The position numbers and the translations under genes were made by a program. From CALMKX01 sp036274895 (lineage in GTDB: Bacteria > Acidobacteriota > Thermoanaerobaculia > Multivoradales > SZUA-115): a stretch of DNA of 14,447 nucleotides. Shown here piece after piece: positions 13,770 through 14,447 of the stretch. The notes under the pieces are model-generated. The model made no database searches, had not been told where the DNA came from, and was given only the letters and a program-made list of their open reading frames with translations. Where the stretch lies: the NCBI GenBank assembly GCA_036274895.1, contig DASUEU010000006.1:1-14447 (forward strand). The letters run 5' to 3'. How positions within the stretch are numbered: position 1 is the first letter of the stretch; each line of letters begins with the position of its first letter.

Positions 13770-14401
13770 TCGAACCGCAGGCTCCGCCGAGCCCTCACTC
13801 GACCACCACCCGGCCCTACAAGATGGGGCTTTCCGAGCGGCTCTACCTGCCGCTTTTGGGTGGCATGCTGGTGACCCTCAAGCACTTCGTCCGCAACCTG
13901 TTCAAGGGGCCGGAGTACACCATCGAATATCCCGAGGTGCGCCGGGACTACAGTCATCGCTTCCGCGGCCACCACATCCTGACCACTCGGCCCGACGGCT
14001 CGCTGCGCTGCGTCGCCTGCTTCCTGTGCGCCCAGAACTGTCCGGCCGAGTGCATCCACATCGAGGCCGGTGAGCACCCGGACGTCAACATCGAGAAGTA
14101 CCCGCTGGTCTACGAGATCGACATGCTGCGCTGCGTCTTCTGCGGCTACTGCGTCGACGCCTGTCCGGAAGAGGCGATCATCATGTCGAACAACTACGAC
14201 ATGGCGTACTACAGCCGCGACCAGTCGATCGTCGGCAAGGCCGACCTGATGAAGCCGTACACCTTCGACCCCGCGCGCCTCGGCTACCGCCCGTACTACC
14301 CGGAAGAGGACGTCAAGCACTCGGCGATGCGCCGCGAGGCGTTCGACCTCGTGGCGGCGGCGAAGGCGAAGGGGACGGCGAAGGCGGCTGCCGCAGGCTG
14401 A
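13766..14401 (+). CDS. nuoI: NADH-quinone oxidoreductase subunit I (NuoI), two [4Fe-4S] ferredoxin-like
   Basis: 211 residues. NuoI carries clusters N6a and N6b, passing electrons to NuoB. The two ligand sets are CVACFLCAQNCP (Cys82, 85, 88, 92) and CVFCGYCVDACP (Cys123, 126, 129, 133), each followed by the expected helix and strand. Residues 20-50 form the N-terminal amphipathic membrane-attached helix region (LPLLGGMLVTLKHFVRNLF). Both ends are longer than the usual 160-180 residues: a polar N-terminus (1-18) and an Ala/Lys-rich tail (196-211). ATG 13766 shares ATGA with the nuoCD stop, so translation is coupled. In canonical operons nuoE, F, G and H lie between D and I; none is present here. 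Confidence 0.96.
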   Translation: MIEPQAPPSPHSTTTRPYKMGLSERLYLPLLGGMLVTLKHFVRNLFKGPEYTIEYPEVRRDYSHRFRGHHILTTRPDGSLRCVACFLCAQNCPAECIHIEAGEHPDVNIEKYPLVYEIDMLRCVFCGYCVDACPEEAIIMSNNYDMAYYSRDQSIVGKADLMKPYTFDPARLGYRPYYPEEDVKHSAMRREAFDLVAAAKAKGTAKAAAAG

Positions 14402-14417
14402 GCCACGCACCGGGGCC

Positions 14418-14433
14418 GCGGCTTCCGAGCCGC
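14418..14433 (+). terminator. Hairpin after nuoI, possible terminator or attenuator
   Basis: GCGGCT-TCCG-AGCCGC is a perfect 6-bp GC-rich stem with a four-base loop, 17 bases past the nuoI stop. No T-run follows, so it may simply be an intercistronic hairpin. The last 46 bases of the window contain no gene start that I can recognise. Confidence 0.3.
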
Positions 14434-14447
14434 TCGTCAGGCCGCCG

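Noticed and set aside
12078..14401. Possible group 4 [NiFe] hydrogenase rather than complex I
   Set aside because: Neither the N-terminal nor the C-terminal CxxC nickel-ligand pair is present in the large subunit; the quinone-site His191 and Tyr240 are.
1..14447. tRNA, rRNA, CRISPR array, att site or insertion sequence
   Set aside because: No cloverleaf, conserved rRNA segment, spaced direct repeats or transposase was seen; xerD looks like the housekeeping recombinase.

Overview
The window is GC-rich, densely packed bacterial chromosome with no phage, plasmid, insertion sequence or CRISPR signature. Gene content suggests a free-living, aerobic or respiring Gram-negative-type bacterium: secreted peptidases, a SpoIIE-type phosphatase, a stand-alone NuoB/NuoCD/NuoI block and a palindromic element of the REP type. 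The overall look resembles Acidobacteriota (Thermoanaerobaculia or Holophagae type) or a related high-GC phylum. That placement is inference; no rRNA or marker gene settles it.

Layout. (1) Positions 1-947, minus strand: the start of a secreted M28-type aminopeptidase whose catalytic part runs off the left edge. It is divergent from a plus-strand DUF2071/YqjF-like gene (1031-1813). (2) 1916-4411: a secreted metzincin zinc protease followed by two Ig-like domains and two nearly identical 118-residue 'choice-of-anchor D'-type repeats. (3) 4476-7842, plus strand: an isopropylmalate dehydrogenase-family enzyme, a LeuA/homocitrate synthase-family enzyme without a regulatory domain, and a XerD-like tyrosine recombinase that overlaps it. 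A nested palindromic element (5557-5621) lies between the first two. (4) 7919-8677: a secreted lytic transglycosylase whose 3' end overlaps, tail to tail, a minus-strand membrane-bound SpoIIE/RsbU-type phosphatase (8605-10710). (5) 10834-11232: a short rubrerythrin-like protein that appears to have lost diiron ligands, facing a minus-strand HesB/IscA-type Fe-S carrier (11237-11515) with four bases between them. (6) 11582-14401: nuoB, a fused nuoCD and nuoI, tightly coupled by overlaps.

How they fit together. The dehydrogenase and LeuA-type synthase carry out the first and last steps of a 2-oxoacid chain-elongation cycle (leucine, homocitrate or citramalate type); the isomerase is not in the window. 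The Fe-S carrier sits head to head with a block encoding the cluster-rich Q-module core of complex I. NuoB, NuoC, NuoD and NuoI are exactly the peripheral connecting subunits; NuoA, E, F, G and H are not between them, so the complex must be completed elsewhere.

Regulation. Several starts have an extended -10-like motif (TGnTAnnnT or TAnnAT) at very short range. In three cases (4476, 7919, 11515) the hexamer ends 7-8 bases before the ATG and no Shine-Dalgarno sequence is visible, which predicts leaderless mRNAs. I found no convincing wholly new system; the most unusual points are the reduced nuo block, the ligand-poor rubrerythrin homologue, the leaderless-start pattern and the nested palindrome.
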